A stretch of 64,000 bases of DNA from DASTQL01 sp035462375 (GCA_035462375.1 DATHUJ010000178.1:1-64000); one strand, 5' to 3'; shown: positions 1-8,488, numbered from the stretch's first letter. Notes: generated by a model not told the origin, from the sequence alone. Numbers and translations are program-made.

Positions 1-320
1 CTGCCGGCGGGCCAGCCCGCACCCGCACCCGATGGTCCGCCCGCGGCGGACGTTGACCCAGATGCCGCCCGCGAAGGAGATCAGCACGACTGCCGCGAGC
101 AGGGCCACCGGCACCAGGAAGACGCCGAGCAGCAGTGCCACACCGAGAGGACCTCCAGCCAGGGCAGCAGGGCTGCCACCGGGGTCACGAAGGGCGTCGG
201 CAGCACGCCGTAGTCGGCCACCGCGGCTCGAAAGCCGGCGCTACGACGCAGCTTCGTCGCACCCGCCACCAGGAACATCCCTGCGAGGACGAAGCGTGCG
301 GCGAGACCTGCGTACTCCAC
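1..320 (-). pseudogene. MauE/DoxX-family membrane protein, frameshifted and cut by the window edge
   Basis: The GTG start at 320 follows a GGAGGG Shine-Dalgarno with 6-nt spacing. The first ~60 residues (MEYAGLAARFVLAGMFLVAG and onward to LPWLEVLS) read as a MauE-like hydrophobic protein. After that the reading frame turns to nonsense and stops at 81. Shifting frame near position 135-142 restores a family-like continuation: hydrophobic helices, then WVNVRRGRTIGCGCG, the cysteine-containing segment typical of the family, running to base 1. One base seems missing around the run encoding LEVLS-G-VALLLG. MauE/DoxX proteins are small membrane proteins linked to methylamine dehydrogenase maturation or thiol redox. 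The gene may be a true pseudogene or the shift may be a sequencing error. A TAGGGT box at 342-347, overlapping the SDR stop codon, may be its own promoter. Confidence 0.7.
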
Positions 321-344
321 GGCAGACCCTCCAGTGGCCGGACC

Positions 345-1166
345 CTAGTCGCCCAGGGGGTCGTCGGGACCGTACGGACGGACGGCGAGCCTACGGCCCC
401 ACTGACCCAACCGGGCGGCGGCGGCGTGCAGGCTCGCGAGGTCGTCGACCCCGGCTCGTAGGAACCGCCCCGACCAGGCGTCCAGATCGCCGCGAGCGAC
501 CGCCACGACCAGCTCGACGACGCGGTCCGGCGGGGTCCACTCCGTACGGTCGGAGTGCACCGCCATGCCTCCGGTCATGGCGGTACGCACCACGCCGGGC
601 GAGATCTCGAACGAACGCATCCCCAGCCCGTGCCCGGCGGCATGCACTCCGCCACCGATCCGGAAGAGCGCGGTCTTGGCGGCGTTGTAGCCGGAATAGA
701 CCTCCAGGTCGCGCGTGCCCGAACCGGAGTTGACGTCGACCACCCGCCCGCCACCACGAGCGATCATGCCGGGCACCGCGGCCACCACGCAGTGGAATGC
801 TCCACGCAGGTTGGACTCGACCACCTCCCACCACTCCTGGGGGTCGGCCGCCCAGACCGGGACCTCGACGGCTTCGATCGCCCCGGCATTGTTGACCAGC
901 AGGTCGACCGGGCCGAGGTCGCGCTCCACGGCTGCCAGAGCCGCCCGCACGGCGCCGAGGTCCGTCACGTCCGCGGGCACCACGGACACCCGACCGCCTG
1001 CACTGGTCACCGCCTCCGCCGTCTCCTCCAGCCGGCTACGGGTCCGTCCCAGCAGGCCCACGGCGACCCCGGCGGCGGACAAGCCCACGGCGACCGCTCG
1101 CCCGATGCCGCTCCCCGCCCCCGTGACGAGCGCGACCGCCGCCGCAGGCGGGTCACGGTCAGGCAC
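345..1166 (-). CDS. SDR-family NAD(P)-dependent oxidoreductase
   Basis: A 273-aa classical short-chain dehydrogenase/reductase. The nucleotide-binding TGAGSGIG motif is at residues 15-22, NNAG at 92-95 and the catalytic YNAAK (Tyr160, Lys164) sits after a Ser-rich strand. The start chosen is GTG at 1166, giving VPDRDPP before the first beta strand. It overlaps the 3' end of pheT by 8 nt, so translation is probably coupled. The same frame is open further upstream, but only as a shadow of pheT. Substrate cannot be read from sequence. Its place after pheT looks like opportunistic use of a housekeeping transcript. Confidence 0.85.
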   Translation of the reverse strand: MPDRDPPAAAVALVTGAGSGIGRAVAVGLSAAGVAVGLLGRTRSRLEETAEAVTSAGGRVSVVPADVTDLGAVRAALAAVERDLGPVDLLVNNAGAIEAVEVPVWAADPQEWWEVVESNLRGAFHCVVAAVPGMIARGGGRVVDVNSGSGTRDLEVYSGYNAAKTALFRIGGGVHAAGHGLGMRSFEISPGVVRTAMTGGMAVHSDRTEWTPPDRVVELVVAVARGDLDAWSGRFLRAGVDDLASLHAAAARLGQWGRRLAVRPYGPDDPLGD

Positions 1167-3714
1167 TACGGAGCACCGCCCCTGTGCGCTGCGCTGCGAC
1201 CGTGACCGCGGCGTCGCGCGCCGCGTTGGCCTCCTCGGCGGTGAGGGTCCGGTCCGGCGCGCGGAGCCGGAGAGAGAAGGCCAGCGACTTGTGGCCCTCC
1301 GCGACCGGGTCCCCGGTGTAGACGTCGAAGAGCCGGACCTCCTCGAGCAGGTCTCCCACGCCGTCGGCCAGGGCGCGCCGGACGGACTCGGCCGGGACCT
1401 CGTCGGCCACGACGAGGGCGACGTCCTCCCTCGCCGCAGGGTAGGTCGACACCGGTCGGGCCCGGACCGGGCCGTCCAGAGCGGCCACGAGGGCGTCGAC
1501 GTCGATCTCGAACGCCACCGTCCGCGGAGGGAGCGCGAGACGGGACAGCACACCCGGGTGCAGCTCGCCGGCGTGACCCAGCAGGGTGCCGTCGGCCAGC
1601 CGGAGCACCGCGCAGCGCCCGGGATGCCACGGCGGGTGGTCGCGATCCGCGGCGATCTCCACGTCGACCCCCACGGTGCCGGCCACGAGGCAGACCAGCT
1701 CGACGGCGTCGGCGGTGCAGACCGGTCGCCCCGGACCCCACCAGCCGGGCTGCTCCCAACGACCCGACACCAGCCCGGCCACCCGGGTCGGCTGGTACGG
1801 CACGGCGGCGTGCAGGTCGGCGAGCTGGTCGTCCTCCGGGTGGACGCCGGGAGCCAGCCGGGGCGGGACCCGCTCGCTGCCGTCGGGCCGGGCGACCTGG
1901 CCCACCTCGAACAGGGCGACGTCGGGACCCGTGCGACCGACGTTGCGGCGCAGCACGTCGACGAGCGTCGACAGCACGGAGGTCCGCAGGAAGGGTTGCT
2001 CGTCCGACAGCGGGTTGCTCAGACGGAGCGCGTTCCGGCGTGGGTCGCCCTGGGACAGGCCCAGTTCGTCGTGTCGGTCACCGGCCAGGAAGGGGGAGCT
2101 CAGCACCTCGACCAGACCGGCCTCGGCCAGCGTCCTCGAGACCGAGCGACGCACCCGCTGGGCGGGCGTGAGTCCGCGTCCCGGTGGCGCGACCGGGAGG
2201 ACGGACGGGATCTCCGAGTAGCCGTCGAGCCGGGCGATCTCCTCCACGAGGTCGGCGGCCTGGACCAGGTCCGGGCGCCACGACGGAGGCGTCACCTCGA
2301 GCACGCGGTCGGCAGCCGCGACCGTGCAGCCGACCTGCTCCAGCAGCTCGGTGACCCGCACCACGGTGAAGTCGCGCCCGACCAGCCGTGCGGGCTCCTC
2401 GGCCGGCAGCAGCACCGCGCTGCGAGGTGGACGCTCGTCGACGTCGGTCACGCCCGGGTCGGGCGTCCCGCCGCCGTGCTCGACCAGCAGGCGGACGGCC
2501 AGCTCGGCCGCGGCGGCCTGCAGGTCGTCGTCGACACCGCGCTCGAAGCGACGACTGGCCTCGCTGCCCAGGCGATGGCGCCGGGCCGTCCGCGAGACGC
2601 TGACCGGGTCGAAGTGGGCTGCCTCCACCAACACGTCCGTCGTGGCGCCGGACACCTCCGTGCTGGCGCCTCCCATGACGCCGGCGAGACCGATCACCCG
2701 CTGGCCGTCGGGGCCGTCGGTGATGAGCAGGTCCTCCGCGTCGAGAGCCCGGTCGACCCCGTCGAGGGTGGTCAACCGCTCGCCGCGACGTGCCCGGCGC
2801 ACGGTGATGGCGCCGGCCAGGCGGCCCAGGTCGTAGGCGTGGAGAGGCTGGCCGAGTGCCAGCATCACGTAGTTGGTGACGTCCACCGCGAGGGAGATCG
2901 GCCGCATGCCGGCCAGCTGGAGACGGCGACGCAACCACCACGGTGACGGGGCGTCGGGGTTCACGCCCCGGACGACCCGGGCGACGAACCGGTCGCAGCC
3001 CGCCCACCCCCCGATCGGCGCCTGGTCGGCGAGGACCACGGGGTGACCCGGACCCTCCGCGGCGGGCAGGGGCAGGGCCGCGGGATCGCGGTACGCGGCG
3101 TGGACGTCGGCCCGGCGCCCGTGCACGTACTCGCGTGCGATCCCGCGGACGCTCAGGCAGTACCCCCGGTCGGGCGTGACGTTGACCTCCACGACCTCCT
3201 CGGCGAGACCGAGCGGAGGGATCACGTCCGCGCCCGGTGCCAGACCCGCGGCCTCGGGGCCCAGGAGCTCGCCGAGCACGATGATCCCCTCATGGTCGTC
3301 GCCGAGTCCCAGCTCCCGGGCGGAGCAGATCATCCCGTCGGATACGTGACCATAGGTCTTGCGCGCCGAGATGCCGAGACCGCCGGCGAGCACCGAGCCG
3401 GGGAGGGCCACCACGACCAGGTCGCCGACGGCGAAGTTGTGCGCTCCGCAGACGATGCCCCGCCCCCGGCCGGCCGGCCCGTCAGCCGCGCCGTCGCCTA
3501 CGTCGACCGAGCACCAGCGGATCGTCCTGCCGTTGCGCTGGGCTTCGTCGACCAGGGCCAGCACCCGGCCCACGACCAACGGCCCGGAAACGTCACCGGT
3601 GTCCAGGCGCTCCTCCTCCAGCCCCACCCGGACAAGGTCCGCGGCGACCTCGGCCGCCCCAGCACCCTCCGGCAGCTCGGCGTACTCGGCCAGCCAGGAC
3701 AGGGGGACCCGCAT
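1159..3714 (-). CDS. pheT: Phenylalanine-tRNA ligase beta subunit
   Basis: The 851-aa beta subunit of the alpha2-beta2 phenylalanyl-tRNA synthetase, which charges tRNA-Phe in the cytoplasm. The N-terminus MRVPLSWLAEY is the family's canonical start. It is followed by an EMAP/tRNA-binding domain with CGAHNF, then the B3/B4 editing domain, B5 and the C-terminal anticodon-binding FDX-ACB domain ending in RTLTAEEANAARDA. The ATG at 3714 overlaps the pheS stop (TGATG), so the two subunits are translationally coupled. Length is normal for actinobacteria. A longer open frame reaches 3936 but lies inside pheS and lacks family similarity. Confidence 0.98.
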   Translation of the reverse strand: MRVPLSWLAEYAELPEGAGAAEVAADLVRVGLEEERLDTGDVSGPLVVGRVLALVDEAQRNGRTIRWCSVDVGDGAADGPAGRGRGIVCGAHNFAVGDLVVVALPGSVLAGGLGISARKTYGHVSDGMICSARELGLGDDHEGIIVLGELLGPEAAGLAPGADVIPPLGLAEEVVEVNVTPDRGYCLSVRGIAREYVHGRRADVHAAYRDPAALPLPAAEGPGHPVVLADQAPIGGWAGCDRFVARVVRGVNPDAPSPWWLRRRLQLAGMRPISLAVDVTNYVMLALGQPLHAYDLGRLAGAITVRRARRGERLTTLDGVDRALDAEDLLITDGPDGQRVIGLAGVMGGASTEVSGATTDVLVEAAHFDPVSVSRTARRHRLGSEASRRFERGVDDDLQAAAAELAVRLLVEHGGGTPDPGVTDVDERPPRSAVLLPAEEPARLVGRDFTVVRVTELLEQVGCTVAAADRVLEVTPPSWRPDLVQAADLVEEIARLDGYSEIPSVLPVAPPGRGLTPAQRVRRSVSRTLAEAGLVEVLSSPFLAGDRHDELGLSQGDPRRNALRLSNPLSDEQPFLRTSVLSTLVDVLRRNVGRTGPDVALFEVGQVARPDGSERVPPRLAPGVHPEDDQLADLHAAVPYQPTRVAGLVSGRWEQPGWWGPGRPVCTADAVELVCLVAGTVGVDVEIAADRDHPPWHPGRCAVLRLADGTLLGHAGELHPGVLSRLALPPRTVAFEIDVDALVAALDGPVRARPVSTYPAAREDVALVVADEVPAESVRRALADGVGDLLEEVRLFDVYTGDPVAEGHKSLAFSLRLRAPDRTLTAEEANAARDAAVTVAAQRTGAVLRSA

Positions 3715-4808
3715 CAGACCTCCATCCCGAACTGGCGGCTGAACCGGACGTCGCCCTCGACCATGTCGCGCATGTCGGCGACCCCGTGCCGGAACATGAG
3801 CGTGCGCTCGATACCCATCCCGAACGCGAACCCCGACACGCGGTCTGGGTCGACCCCGGCGGCACGCAGGACGTTCGGGTGGACCATGCCGCACCCGCCC
3901 CACTCGATCCAGCCCGTCCCCCCGCACGTGCGGCACGCCGGGTCGTCGCCACGGCAGACGAAGCAGGTCAGGTCCATCTCGGCGCTCGGCTCGGTGAAGG
4001 GGAAGAACGACGGGCGGAGCCGGGTGGCCGTGCCCGGGCCGAACATCGCGGCGGCGAAGTGGTCGAGGGTCCCCCTAAGGTGGGCCATGGTGAGGCCCTC
4101 GTCCACCGCCAGGCCCTCCACCTGGTGGAAGACCGGGGTGTGCGTGGCGTCGAGCTCGTCGGTCCGGAAGACCTTGCCGGGCACGGCGACGTAGATGGGG
4201 ACGCCTCGCTCGAGCAGGGCGCGGGCCTGCACCGGCGACGTGTGCGTCCGCAGCACGAGGCCCGACTCGGGCGGGTGGACGAAGAAGGTGTCCTGCATCT
4301 GGCGAGCCGGGTGGTCAGGCCCGAAGTTGAGGGCGTCGAAGTTGAACCACTCGCCCTCGACCTCCGGGCCCTCGGCGATCTCCCAGCCCATGCCGACGAA
4401 CAGGTCTGCGATCCGCTCCTGCAGGGTCTGCAGAGGGTGGCGCGCACCCCGCGGTCGTCGGTCGCCCGGCAGGGTCACGTCGACGGTCTCCTCGACGAGC
4501 ACCCGTGCGTCCCGCTCGGCCTCCAGCTCGACCTGACGGGCCGCCACCGCGTCGGCGACGGAACGCCGCGCGGCGCCGAGCCGCTTCCCCGCGTCCTTGC
4601 GCGCCTGTGGCGGCAACGCGCCGATCTCACGGTTCGCGAGCGTGAGCGGCGACCGGTCACCGGCATGGGCGAGCCTGGCCGTCTTGAGCTCGCCGAGGTC
4701 GCGGGCCGCCGCGACAGCTGCCAGAGCCTCCCGACGAGCCCGCTCCACCTCGTCCGGGTGCAGCAGGGTCACCTCGACCGGGTCGTAATGCTTGTTGGGC
4801 GCGGACAT
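3714..4808 (-). CDS. pheS: Phenylalanine-tRNA ligase alpha subunit
   Basis: A 364-aa catalytic subunit of phenylalanyl-tRNA synthetase. An N-terminal coiled-coil region (about residues 15-110) precedes the class II core: motif 2 region around FRTDELDATHTPVFHQVEG and motif 3 GFAFGMGIERTLM near residue 325. Cysteines 282, 285, 292 and 295 form two CxxC pairs, a probable structural metal site common in this family. The ATG at 4808 is preceded by GAGGAAGC. A TAGACT box at 4866-4871 suggests a promoter in the 131-bp gap after the SpoU methyltransferase gene, so pheST may be transcribed separately as well as from the infC unit. Confidence 0.98.
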   Translation of the reverse strand: MSAPNKHYDPVEVTLLHPDEVERARREALAAVAAARDLGELKTARLAHAGDRSPLTLANREIGALPPQARKDAGKRLGAARRSVADAVAARQVELEAERDARVLVEETVDVTLPGDRRPRGARHPLQTLQERIADLFVGMGWEIAEGPEVEGEWFNFDALNFGPDHPARQMQDTFFVHPPESGLVLRTHTSPVQARALLERGVPIYVAVPGKVFRTDELDATHTPVFHQVEGLAVDEGLTMAHLRGTLDHFAAAMFGPGTATRLRPSFFPFTEPSAEMDLTCFVCRGDDPACRTCGGTGWIEWGGCGMVHPNVLRAAGVDPDRVSGFAFGMGIERTLMFRHGVADMRDMVEGDVRFSRQFGMEV

Positions 4809-4865
4809 GCTTCCTCGGGCTCCGTCACGGGTGCGCCACGCGGGAGCAGGGCGCCGGACGCGGCG

Positions 4866-4871
4866 AGTCTA
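4866..4871 (-). promoter_or_regulatory. Candidate -10 box for pheST (TAGACT)
   Basis: TAGACT on the minus strand, about 58 bp before the pheS ATG, in the 131-bp gap between the methyltransferase gene and pheS. It matches the TANNNT pattern of actinobacterial primary sigma factors. No convincing -35 box is visible. Confidence 0.35.
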
Positions 4872-4939
4872 GGAGGAGACCGCGGCCGGCTGCGCCGAGG
4901 TCCGCCCGTCCACGGGCGCGTCCACGGAAGCCGGCCCCG

Positions 4940-5797
4940 TCATCCCTGGCCGTCGGGCTCCACCTGAGGACCCCGTCGGTGGCGCCGGGCCGAGGCGTAG
5001 AGGCAGACCGCGGTGGCCGCGGCGAGGTTCAGGCTCTCGGCCGCCCCGTGGATGGGGACCCGGACCGCGTGGTCCGCCAGTGCGGTCGCAGCGTCGGCCA
5101 GGCCGTGCGCCTCGTTACCGAACAGCCAGGCCGTCGGGACGTCGAGGATGCCCGCCAGCTCCGCCGTGTCCAGGTCGAGGTCGGCGCGGCCGTCGGCAGC
5201 CAGGACCGACAGACCCGCCCCCCTGCAGGCCTGTACGGCCTCGCGCACCGACGGACCCGCGACCACGGGCAGGTGGAACACGCTCCCGGCGGAGGCACGG
5301 ACGGCCTTGCCGTTGTGCGGGTCGACCGAGCCGGCGGTGAGGACCACGGCATCCGCTCCCGCCGCATCGGCGCAGCGGATGACCGTACCTGCGTTCCCGG
5401 GGTCCTGGACCTCGGCGAGTACCGCGACGAGGCGCGGCGCACCGGCCATCGCCTCGGGTAGCGACACGGTGACGGTGCGGCAGACGGCGACGACGCCCTG
5501 CGGGCTGACCGTCTCGGCCATCGCGGCGAGGGCCTGGTCGTCGACCGCGACGACGGCGGCACCCGCGGACGCCGCCTCGGCGAGCAGATCGGCGTACCTG
5601 TCCGAGGCGGTGGCGGTGACGTAGACCTCCTCGAGGAGGTCGGGGCGCCGGACCGCCGCGCGCAGACCCTGGGGCCCCTCGACGAGGAACCGCCCGGACT
5701 CCTCACGCACCGACCGCCTGGTCAGTCGGCGGGCTCGGCGTACCCGCGCGGAGCGGGGGCCGAGGACACCGGCCGGAGCCAGGCGGTCGGGTGCCAC
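4940..5797 (-). CDS. SpoU/TrmH-family RNA 2'-O-methyltransferase
   Basis: A 285-aa SPOUT methyltransferase that would methylate a ribose 2'-OH in rRNA or tRNA using S-adenosylmethionine. The N-terminal substrate-binding domain carries RFLVEGPQGL. The knotted domain shows motif 1 (DPGNAGTVIRCADAAGA), motif 2 (LFGNEAHGL) and motif 3 (IHGAAESLNLAAATAVCLY). The GTG at 5797 was chosen because upstream sequence to 5848 overlaps rplT and is arginine/proline-rich noise. It follows rplT by 10 bp in the conserved actinobacterial order infC-rpmI-rplT-SpoU-pheST. It is probably the tsnR/rlmB-type 23S rRNA enzyme, but the target nucleotide is not known. Confidence 0.9.
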   Translation of the reverse strand: MAPDRLAPAGVLGPRSARVRRARRLTRRSVREESGRFLVEGPQGLRAAVRRPDLLEEVYVTATASDRYADLLAEAASAGAAVVAVDDQALAAMAETVSPQGVVAVCRTVTVSLPEAMAGAPRLVAVLAEVQDPGNAGTVIRCADAAGADAVVLTAGSVDPHNGKAVRASAGSVFHLPVVAGPSVREAVQACRGAGLSVLAADGRADLDLDTAELAGILDVPTAWLFGNEAHGLADAATALADHAVRVPIHGAAESLNLAAATAVCLYASARRHRRGPQVEPDGQG

Positions 5798-5807
5798 GGT
5801 CGGGCGG

Positions 5808-6188
5808 TCAGGCCGCCGGGGCGTTGCGGTCCTCGGGCAGGGCAGCACGGGCGACCTCGACCAGGGCCGCGAAGGCGGCTGCGTCGTTCACCGCCAACTC
5901 GGCGAGGTGCTTGCGGTCGACCTCGACGCCCGCGGCCTTCAGACCCTGGACGAACCGGTTGTAGGTGAGGCCGTGCGAGCGGGAGGCGGCGTTGATGCGG
6001 GTGATCCACAGCTGCCGGAAGTCGCCCTTGCGCTTCTTGCGGTCGTTGTAGTTGTAGACGAGGGAGTGGGTGACCTGCTCCTTCGCCTTGCGGTAGAGGC
6101 GGGACCGCTGGCCCCGGTAGCCGCTCGCCCGCTCGAGGACGACCCGGCGCTTCTTGTGGGCGTTGACCGCCCGCTTGACGCGTGCCAC
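5808..6188 (-). CDS. rplT: 50S ribosomal protein L20
   Basis: A 126-aa ribosomal protein that binds 23S rRNA early in large-subunit assembly. The basic N-terminus MARVKRAVNAHKKRR and the segment WITRINAASRSHGLTYNRF are the L20 signature. Length is typical, with a short actinobacterial C-terminal extension. It is the third gene of the infC-rpmI-rplT unit, 52 bp after rpmI. In other bacteria L20 can repress this operon; no such site can be assigned here. Confidence 0.99.
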   Translation of the reverse strand: MARVKRAVNAHKKRRVVLERASGYRGQRSRLYRKAKEQVTHSLVYNYNDRKKRKGDFRQLWITRINAASRSHGLTYNRFVQGLKAAGVEVDRKHLAELAVNDAAAFAALVEVARAALPEDRNAPAA

Positions 6189-6240
6189 TGGAACTCCTTG
6201 CGCTGTCCCGGCTGAGGGGAACGGGCCGGGGGGGTCGTCG

Positions 6241-6435
6241 TTACTTGCCGAGCAGCTTCTTGACCTTGCGGACGTCGGCGGCGGACGTCTCGACGTCCAT
6301 GGCGAGCCGACGTGTGCGCCTCGACGGCTTGCCTTCGAACAGGTGGCGCCGGTTGGCCTGCTCGCGCATCACCTTGCCCTTGCCGGTGATGCGGAAGCGC
6401 TTCTTGGCGCCGCTGTGCGTCTTCATCTTCGGCAT
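6241..6435 (-). CDS. rpmI: 50S ribosomal protein L35
   Basis: A 64-aa, highly basic protein of the large ribosomal subunit. MPKMKTHSGAKKRFRITGKG is the diagnostic L35 N-terminus. It lies 80 bp downstream of infC and 52 bp upstream of rplT. The ATG is preceded by a GAGG-type ribosome-binding sequence. Confidence 0.99.
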   Translation of the reverse strand: MPKMKTHSGAKKRFRITGKGKVMREQANRRHLFEGKPSRRTRRLAMDVETSAADVRKVKKLLGK

Positions 6436-6515
6436 GTCGCCGGTCTCCTCGGTAGTGCCCGTCCCACCGTCGCTGCAGCGGGTTCGGAACGGTTGTCGGA
6501 GCGGTTGTCGTCGCG

Positions 6516-7154
6516 TCAGGCCCCGTCGGCGCCGTGACCGGCGGCGCGGGCTGCACGGCCGCTCGTGCGCTCGGCCCGCTCGGCCTCGCGCTCGGCGGCC
6601 TGCCGGGCCCGTTCCGCATCGCGCTCCGCCTTGGCCTCGGCCTTCTTGCGGTGCGGACCGATGACCATGATCATGTTGCGGCCGTCCTGCTTGGGCGAGG
6701 ACTCCACGAACCCCAGCTCCTGGACGTCCTCGGCCAGCCGCTGCAGGAGCCGGAAGCCGAGCTCGGGCCGCGACTGCTCACGCCCCCGGAACATGATCGT
6801 GACCTTGACCTTGTCGCCCTCGCGGAGGAAGCGCTCGACGTTGCGCTTCTTGGTCTCGTAGTCGTGCGAGTCGATCTTGGGACGGAGCTTCTGCTCCTTG
6901 ATCTGGACGTTGGTCTGGTTCCGACGGGTCTCGCGGGCCTTCATGGCCGACTCGTACTTGAACTTCCCGTAGTCCATGAGCTTGGCCACCGGCGGGCGGG
7001 CGGTCGGAGCGACCTCGACGAGGTCGAGATCGGCCTCCTGAGCCAGTCGCAGGGCGTCCTCGATCCGGACGATGCCGACCTGCTCGCCGTTGGGGCCGAC
7101 GAGCCGGACCTCGGGGACCCGGATCCGGTCGTTGATGCGGGGCTCGACGCTGAT
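6516..7154 (-). CDS. infC: Translation initiation factor IF-3, predicted ATC start
   Basis: IF-3 binds the 30S subunit, prevents premature 50S joining and checks the start codon. The predicted protein has 212 aa: the N-domain begins EPRINDRIRVPEVRLVG, the C-domain contains DYGKFKYE and the RNA-binding KEQKLRPKID segment. A charged Ala/Glu/Arg tail of about 40 residues follows, common in actinobacteria. The conserved N-terminus starts right after a codon ATC (7152-7154). A perfect AGGAGG (7161-7166) lies 6 nt upstream, so ATC is the probable initiator. A non-canonical AUU or AUC start is the known basis of infC autoregulation in other bacteria. The frame remains open to 7370 but that part lacks IF-3 similarity. 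Confidence 0.95.
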   Translation of the reverse strand: MSVEPRINDRIRVPEVRLVGPNGEQVGIVRIEDALRLAQEADLDLVEVAPTARPPVAKLMDYGKFKYESAMKARETRRNQTNVQIKEQKLRPKIDSHDYETKKRNVERFLREGDKVKVTIMFRGREQSRPELGFRLLQRLAEDVQELGFVESSPKQDGRNMIMVIGPHRKKAEAKAERDAERARQAAEREAERAERTSGRAARAAGHGADGA

Positions 7155-7433
7155 TGCGGTCCTCCTCGTGCTGCGTGTCGTTGCCGGTCCGACCGTCGAA
7201 GGAGGGTGCCAACAGCGAAAGGGCCCCTGCCGCTCACGCGCGCAGAGGCCACCCGGATGTTCCCCGGCGGACGCGTCCGCCGCAGAACCCACCCCTGCCG
7301 GGGTGTCCGGACCGGGACCCGTCGACCTCGCGGTCGCGCGGGTGGGAGCTGGCCTCCGCTTGCGCCCCACGGGCCGAGCCCGGCCGTAGCCAGGTGCCCC
7401 GAGAGGTCGGTCGGTGTGTCAGGGTAGCACCCC
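7155..7433. promoter_or_regulatory. Divergent promoter region and structured infC leader
   Basis: A 279-bp gap between infC (minus) and the DUF1844 gene (plus). TACCCT at 7421-7426 on the minus strand is a candidate -10 for infC, giving a leader of about 260 nt. The leader contains a perfect 16-bp palindrome, GGCGGACGCGTCCGCC (7266-7281), and a small hairpin with ACCCC/GGGGT arms (7291-7304). Together with the ATC start this suggests post-transcriptional control, but no known RNA family was recognised. The DUF1844 promoter must overlap the same left end. Confidence 0.45.
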
Positions 7434-7778
7434 ATGGACCCGGCGCCCCAGTCCGCCGCCGCCGCGCGGGACATCGCGGACGTCCCCGCGGTCGAGGTGA
7501 TCGGGTCCGCCGCCGTCCACCTGATGAGCGCTGCCGCGGTGCACCTGGGCCTGGCCGAGGACCTGCCCGAGCACCGTGACCTCGACGAGGCCAGGGCGCT
7601 GATCGACGCCCTGGCCGGGCTGGTCACGGCGGCCGCCCCCCACCTCGGGCACCACCACGCTGCACCGCTGCGGGACGGGCTCCGCAGCCTCCAGCTCGGC
7701 TTCCGCGAGGAGAGCGCCGTCCCGGACCCCCCGGGTGAGGGGCCGGGAGAGCGGTTCACCGGGGCCGTCCGGGCCTGA
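7434..7778 (+). CDS. DUF1844 domain-containing protein
   Basis: A 114-aa small soluble protein. The DUF1844 core spans about residues 18-90, from VEVIGSAAVHLMSAAAVHLGL to LRDGLRSLQLGFREES. The flexible C-terminal tail is acidic and Pro/Gly-rich. Function of the family is unknown. It is commonly found next to infC in actinobacteria, as here, divergently transcribed. The ATG at 7434 is the first start in the frame. Confidence 0.9.
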   Translation: MDPAPQSAAAARDIADVPAVEVIGSAAVHLMSAAAVHLGLAEDLPEHRDLDEARALIDALAGLVTAAAPHLGHHHAAPLRDGLRSLQLGFREESAVPDPPGEGPGERFTGAVRA

Positions 7779-7809
7779 GCCGCCTCGGCCTGAGCCGCGT
7801 CGGGGCCGA

Positions 7810-7842
7810 GCCGCCTCCGGGCGGGCCGGCCCGAGGGGCGGC
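7810..7842. terminator. Candidate bidirectional terminator between DUF1844 gene and sseB
   Basis: GCCGCC at 7810-7815 pairs with GGCGGC at 7837-7842, extended inward by a G-T and a C-G pair. It sits in the 66-bp gap between two convergent genes and has no T-tract, as is usual for actinobacterial terminators. Confidence 0.35.
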
Positions 7843-7844
7843 CG

Positions 7845-8459
7845 TCACTGCCGGTTCGGCCGGTCCCGCCGTGGCCGCTGTGGCCACTTGGGGCGGACGC
7901 GGCGAGGGCGCGCCGGTGAATCCTCCTCCGCGAGCTCGGGGAGGGCGACGGGGACCCCCCAGCGGTGCGGACCCCCGCCGTCGTCGACCGGCAGCCACCC
8001 CGCTGCGAGGGCCCGCACCAGCGGGCGGTCCAGCTCGACGACCACAGGCCCGGCCAGGTCGACGACCACGGCGTCCGCCCCGTCGGCGAGGGCAGCCGCC
8101 GCGACGCCGCGGGTCGGCACCGGCACCGGCCGCGCGGTCGGGTCCCAGCGGCGCAGGGTGTCCAGGGAGGTGAAGGCCAGCTGACCCCGGCGACCATCGC
8201 GTCCCGTCGTCGAGACCGCGGCCAGGTGCGAGGCCTTGTCGGTCCGGTGCCCGCCCGCCGAGCTCCCCTCCTCGTCCAGGACGGCGACGACCGGCACCAG
8301 CAGGCGGCTCCCGGCCAGCGCGGCGAGCAACCTCGTGGTCGGCGGACCTCCCGGTGCGAGGTCGGCGAGAGCCGCCGACACCCGAGGATCCGCCGACCCG
8401 TCGTCGTCCTCGGGGACGGGTAGAGAGACGGGTAGGGAGCGGTTCGCCGGACTCGCCAC
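7845..8459 (-). CDS. SseB-family protein
   Basis: A 204-aa protein with the SseB N-terminal domain: RLLAALAGSRLLVPVVAVLDEE, then QLAFTSLDTLRRWDPTARPVPV and a repeat of AAALADGADAVVVDLAGP. SseB-like proteins in actinobacteria are soluble and functionally uncharacterised. A basic tail RPRRVRPKWPQRPRRDRP closes the protein. The start is GTG at 8459. TAGGGT lies 8 nt upstream and no Shine-Dalgarno is visible, so the mRNA is probably leaderless. Confidence 0.85.
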   Translation of the reverse strand: MASPANRSLPVSLPVPEDDDGSADPRVSAALADLAPGGPPTTRLLAALAGSRLLVPVVAVLDEEGSSAGGHRTDKASHLAAVSTTGRDGRRGQLAFTSLDTLRRWDPTARPVPVPTRGVAAAALADGADAVVVDLAGPVVVELDRPLVRALAAGWLPVDDGGGPHRWGVPVALPELAEEDSPARPRRVRPKWPQRPRRDRPNRQ

Positions 8460-8467
8460 GGTTCCCG

Positions 8468-8473
8468 ACCCTA
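8468..8473 (-). promoter_or_regulatory. Candidate leaderless promoter of sseB (TAGGGT)
   Basis: TAGGGT ends 8 nt before the GTG start of sseB, so transcription would begin at or next to the start codon. The same spacing recurs in this window at rpe. Confidence 0.45.
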
Positions 8474-8488
8474 GGCGCGGGCGGGCGG

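Noticed and set aside
715..2946. Long plus-strand open frame (743 codons) opposite pheT
   Set aside because: It is the antisense shadow of a high-GC gene. It has low-complexity Arg/Pro/Ala composition, no motifs, and pheT/SDR fully explain the region.
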